Source: Nesterenkonia marinintestina
GTDB taxonomy: Bacteria > Actinomycetota > Actinomycetes > Actinomycetales > Micrococcaceae
NCBI RefSeq assembly: GCF_025420485.1
Contig: NZ_JAOEFD010000003.1
Span: 124,001-188,000, forward strand
Direction: 5' to 3'
Length of the DNA: 64,000 nt
Shown here: positions 61,345 to 64,000 of the stretch, one piece after another
Layout: the number at the start of each line of letters is the position of its first letter
Position numbering within the stretch: the first letter of the stretch is position 1
Notes under the pieces: model-generated
Databases searched by the model: none
Told to the model about the DNA's origin: nothing
What the model saw: only the letters and a program-made list of their open reading frames with translations
Translations under genes and position numbers: made by a program

Positions 61345-61859
61345 GGTGTCCTCTCCTCGGGGTCGTTCTCGGATGTCTCGGCTCCGTCGCTGCTGCGCGG
61401 GCCCTGCGTGCCGGGCTCCGGAGGCGACGACGCCTCCGCCTCGTGGGCCAGTCGCTGTTCGGCGAGGAAGCGTTCGTGCTTCTCGACGTCGAGCTGCCGA
61501 CCCTTCACCACGGCGAACCACCAGCAGCCCAGGAAGATCGCCCCGATCACGAACATCAGCGGTTCGAAGATTCCTCCGGCGATGATGACGAACTGCAGCA
61601 CCCAGCCCATGAGCCATCCCAGGCGGGTGCGCAGCAGCCCGCAGGTGACAACCAGCAGCGCGGCGACGCCCAGCGACCCTCCGAAGAGCCACCAGGCGAA
61701 CCACTCGTGCTGATGCAGTCCCCACACCATGAGGGCGTAGAAGAACATCAGCAGGGCTTCGAGGCACAGCACCGTGGAGGCGAACAGGACCTTGACCGAG
61801 CGCGGCGGACGGACCTGGCCCGGGCGCCATGCGCGCTGGGCACGCGTCTGTCGTGCCAT
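61341..61859 (-). CDS. DUF4233 family membrane protein
   Basis: Membrane protein of about 172 residues with four predicted helices: VKVLFASTVLCLEALLMFFY, WLFGGSLGVAALLVVTCG, LGWLMGWVLQFVIIAGGIF and FVIGAIFLGCWWFAVV. The first conserved segment, RSVKVLFASTVLCLEALL, marks DUF4233. A soluble charged tail follows. ATG 61859 lies one base after the folC stop and ndk overlaps its end. Function is unknown; the position between folC and ndk is conserved in actinobacteria. Confidence 0.9.
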   Translation of the reverse strand: MARQTRAQRAWRPGQVRPPRSVKVLFASTVLCLEALLMFFYALMVWGLHQHEWFAWWLFGGSLGVAALLVVTCGLLRTRLGWLMGWVLQFVIIAGGIFEPLMFVIGAIFLGCWWFAVVKGRQLDVEKHERFLAEQRLAHEAEASSPPEPGTQGPRSSDGAETSENDPEERTP

Positions 61860-61860
61860 C

Positions 61861-63318
61861 TCAGCCGACCCCCCTGCGCGGCCCGGAGGCATCGGCGTCT
61901 CCGGCGCCGAACTCACGGCCACCGTCCTCCTCGGCTCCGAGCAGCGTCCGCGCCTCACCGACCAGAGTGATGGACCCGGTGATCAGCACGCCCCCGGCCA
62001 GGCCGACGTCGGCGTCGTCGGAGCGGCCGACCGCCCAGTCGATCGCCTCGTCCAGTCGTTCGGTGATGTGCAGGTCCTCCTCGCGGAACCCGACGTCGAG
62101 GGCCAGTTCGGCCAGCTCACCCGGGGGGATCGCCCGGGGTGAGGTGGATCGGGTGAAGCAGACGTCCTCGACGAGGCCGTCGTACTCGCGATGCAGGGTG
62201 GTGAGGATCTCGCGGGCGTCCTTCTCCTGCAGGATCCCGACCACCAGGACCAGCGACGACAGGCCGAAGGACTCCTTCAGGGCCTGGGCGGAGGCCTCCG
62301 CACCGGCGGGGTTGTGGGCCGCGTCGACGATGATGCTCGGAGCGGTGCGCAGCACCTCGAGCCGTCCCGGCGACGTCATGTGCTCACAGGCCAGCTGGAG
62401 GTTCTCCGGCGTGAGCTCCTGCTCTCCGCCGCCGATGAAGGCCTCCAGCGCGGCGACCGCCAATGCCAGGTTCTCCGCCTGGTGGGCGCCGTGCAGGGGC
62501 AGAAGGAGGTCCGGATACCGCCCGGCGATGCCCTGGACGGTGACCTGCTGGCCCCCGACGCCGGGGACCCTGGACTCGACGCCGAACTCGACACCCTCGA
62601 ACCGATAGGGCACCTGCGCCCGACGGGCCGCCTCCAGCAGCACATCGGCCGCCTCCGGCACCTGTGCGGCGGAGATCAGGAATCCGTCGGACTTGATGAT
62701 CCCGGACTTCTCCTCAGCGATGTCCCTCTCGTCGTCGCCGAGCAGCTCCGTGTGGTCCAGAGAGATCGGAGTGACCACGGAGACAGAGCCGTCGGCCACG
62801 TTGGTCGCGTCCCAGACGCCTCCGAGTCCGACCTCGAGCACCATGACGTCCACCGGCTCGTCCGCGAACACGGCGAAGGCCAGCACGGTGAGCAGCTCGA
62901 AGTAGGTCAGGGGGCGCTCCCCCTGCTCCTCGAGCCGCTGGTCGATCAGCCCGAGGTGCGGGCGGATCTCGTCCCAGATGCGGACGAACGTCTCATCGGC
63001 CACCGGGCGCCCGTCGATGCAGATGCGCTCCGTGACCGAGGACAGGTGGGGCGAGGTGTAGCGCCCGACCCGCAGGTCGTGGGCCATGAGGCCGGCTTCG
63101 ATCATCCGTGCGACCGAGGTCTTGCCGTTCGTGCCCGTCAGATGGATGACCGGTGCGGAACGCTGCGGCTCCCCCAGGATGTCCACAGCCATGCGGACCG
63201 GCTCCAGGCGCGGTCGCATGTCGTTCTCCGGGGCGCGGGAGAGCAGTTCGGCGTACACGCTCTGCACGGAGAACCGGTCGATCCCCTCGTCGGCGTCTCG
63301 GTGGTCCGGGTCGCTCAT
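61861..63318 (-). CDS. folC: Bifunctional folylpolyglutamate synthase / dihydrofolate synthase
   Basis: Mur-ligase-family enzyme of 485 residues that adds glutamate to dihydropteroate and folates. The ATP-binding loop is HLTGTNGKTSVARMIEAG near residue 60, then RYTSPHLSSVTERICIDG, LEVGLGGVWDATNVADG and SVVTPISLDHTELLGDDE; the C-terminal domain has IIVDAAHNPAGAEASAQAL. It overlaps the ileS stop as ATGA. It is coupled to DUF4233 downstream. Confidence 0.95.
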   Translation of the reverse strand: MSDPDHRDADEGIDRFSVQSVYAELLSRAPENDMRPRLEPVRMAVDILGEPQRSAPVIHLTGTNGKTSVARMIEAGLMAHDLRVGRYTSPHLSSVTERICIDGRPVADETFVRIWDEIRPHLGLIDQRLEEQGERPLTYFELLTVLAFAVFADEPVDVMVLEVGLGGVWDATNVADGSVSVVTPISLDHTELLGDDERDIAEEKSGIIKSDGFLISAAQVPEAADVLLEAARRAQVPYRFEGVEFGVESRVPGVGGQQVTVQGIAGRYPDLLLPLHGAHQAENLALAVAALEAFIGGGEQELTPENLQLACEHMTSPGRLEVLRTAPSIIVDAAHNPAGAEASAQALKESFGLSSLVLVVGILQEKDAREILTTLHREYDGLVEDVCFTRSTSPRAIPPGELAELALDVGFREEDLHITERLDEAIDWAVGRSDDADVGLAGGVLITGSITLVGEARTLLGAEEDGGREFGAGDADASGPRRGVG

Positions 63319-64000
63319 CGAGCTCCTTCCTCGGCGCCGCCGCCGACCGTCGCACTTTCGGCCACGGCCACCTCGACGTGCGGTCGCGCCTCCTCAGCGG
63401 CGACCAGCCGCAGCTGGACGCTGAGGGTCTCGGTGCCGATCAGCTCGCGGTGAGCCTCCAGGGCGTCGATCGTCGCGGCGTCGGCGGTGACGGTGGTCGT
63501 GATGCGGTCCGAGACCCGGAGGTCGGCGTCCTTGCGTGCCTGCTGCACGGCACGGACCATGTCTCGGGCCGTGCCCTCGGCGAGCAGCTCGTCGGTCAGC
63601 GCGGTGTCCAGCACGAGGAACCCGCCGTCGTCGAGGACCGTGACAGCCTTGTCGCCCAGCTCCTCGGAGACGGTGGTCGCCAGGGTGAACTCGCCCTCCC
63701 GGAGCTGGAGGCCGCCGGCGACGACGACGCCGTCGGTGACGGACCAGTCTCCGGACTTCGCCGCGCGGATCGCCGTCTGGACCTCGCGGCCCAGGCGAGG
63801 CCCGGCGGCGCGGGCGTTGACCACCAGCTGCCGGCCGATGCCCCACTGCTCGGCCGAGACCTCCGCGGCGTCGAGCAGCTCCACCTCCCTGATGTTCAGC
63901 TCGTCGGCGATGATCTGCTGGTGGGTGCCCCTCAGGGCCTCCGCCCGGTCGACCACCACGGTCAGCGTCGACAGGGGCTGGCGCACCCGCAGCTTCGCCG
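63315..64000 (-). CDS. ileS: Isoleucine-tRNA ligase, C-terminal part
   Basis: The frame is open to the right window edge, so only about the last 228 residues are present. The sequence RQPLSTLTVVVDRAEALRGT followed by IIADELNIREVELLDAAEVS is the conserved C-terminal region of the long (type 2, eukaryote-like) IleRS of actinobacteria, followed by the DUF5915-like anticodon-binding tail. GTARDMVRAVQQARKDADLRVSDRI is typical of this form. Type 2 IleRS is often less sensitive to mupirocin. The catalytic domain is outside the window. The stop overlaps the folC start. Confidence 0.88.
   Translation of the reverse strand, partial: AKLRVRQPLSTLTVVVDRAEALRGTHQQIIADELNIREVELLDAAEVSAEQWGIGRQLVVNARAAGPRLGREVQTAIRAAKSGDWSVTDGVVVAGGLQLREGEFTLATTVSEELGDKAVTVLDDGGFLVLDTALTDELLAEGTARDMVRAVQQARKDADLRVSDRITTTVTADAATIDALEAHRELIGTETLSVQLRLVAAEEARPHVEVAVAESATVGGGAEEGAR

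Noticed and set aside
1-64000. tRNA, rRNA, tmRNA, SRP RNA or RNase P RNA genes
   Set aside because: No gap shows a cloverleaf-like pattern or conserved core of these RNAs; the ffh gene is not accompanied by an ffs gene here.

Overview
The window is a high-GC chromosome segment with dense coding, many GTG starts and many stop/start overlaps. The gene families point to an actinobacterium of the Micrococcales, most likely Micrococcaceae-like. Pointers are DUF3000, DUF3093, DUF3145, DUF3159, DUF3710, DUF4193, DUF4233, DUF5998, SepH, a homodimeric-type AceE, an AhpE-type peroxiredoxin, and an ole cluster with a fused oleBC gene as described in Micrococcus luteus. Many proteins are acidic. Genus cannot be fixed from the sequence alone. 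I see no tRNA or rRNA gene, insertion sequence, prophage or CRISPR array: this is chromosomal core with a few accessory insertions.

Layout. 1-5.3 kb: threonine aldolase tail, DUF3000, RNase D, a fused beta-oxidation enzyme and a Tat-exported Rieske lipoprotein. 5.3-15 kb, minus strand: a small unknown protein, dxs, acnA, a TrmA-family RNA methyltransferase, DUF3159, DUF3710 and dut. 14.9-19.5 kb: DUF3093, DUF4193, sepH, a phosphatase-superfamily protein and DUF5998. 19.6-24.5 kb: oleA-oleBC-oleD for long-chain olefin synthesis. 24.5-28.3 kb, minus strand: an NCS2 purine permease, a CynX-type MFS protein, ahpE and DUF3052. 28.5-36.5 kb, plus strand: aceE, a PucR/FasR-type regulator and the fabD-fabH-acpP-fabF operon. 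36.6-48.5 kb, minus strand: DUF3145, xerC, dprA, comM, yraN, rnhB, lepB, rplS, trmD, rimM, khpA, rpsP and ffh. 48.7-56.3 kb: ftsY and amtB face away from ffh, then an MFS exporter and smc lie on the minus strand. 56.3-60.9 kb: a cell-wall-polymer locus with wecB, an ATP-grasp ligase and a TagG/TagH-like ABC exporter. 60.9-64 kb, minus strand: ndk, DUF4233, folC and the C-terminal end of ileS.

How the parts connect. Acyl chains are central: AceE supplies acetyl-CoA, the fab operon builds chains, the Ole enzymes join two chains head to head, and the FadJ-like protein degrades them. A shared TTTGTRGGA-N5-ACAA element lies upstream of both the PucR/FasR-type gene and fabD, which suggests one regulator controls itself and the fab operon. 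The ammonium transporter has a well-spaced GlnR-type box. The fadJ promoter is overlapped by a palindrome of the TetR-operator kind. acnA and aceE may both have long structured leaders.

Most of the window is well-known housekeeping DNA. The least explained parts are the stand-alone cyanophycin-synthetase-like ATP-grasp ligase beside wecB and the polymer exporter, the 23-bp tandem repeat in front of it, and the aceE leader with two strong consecutive hairpins.
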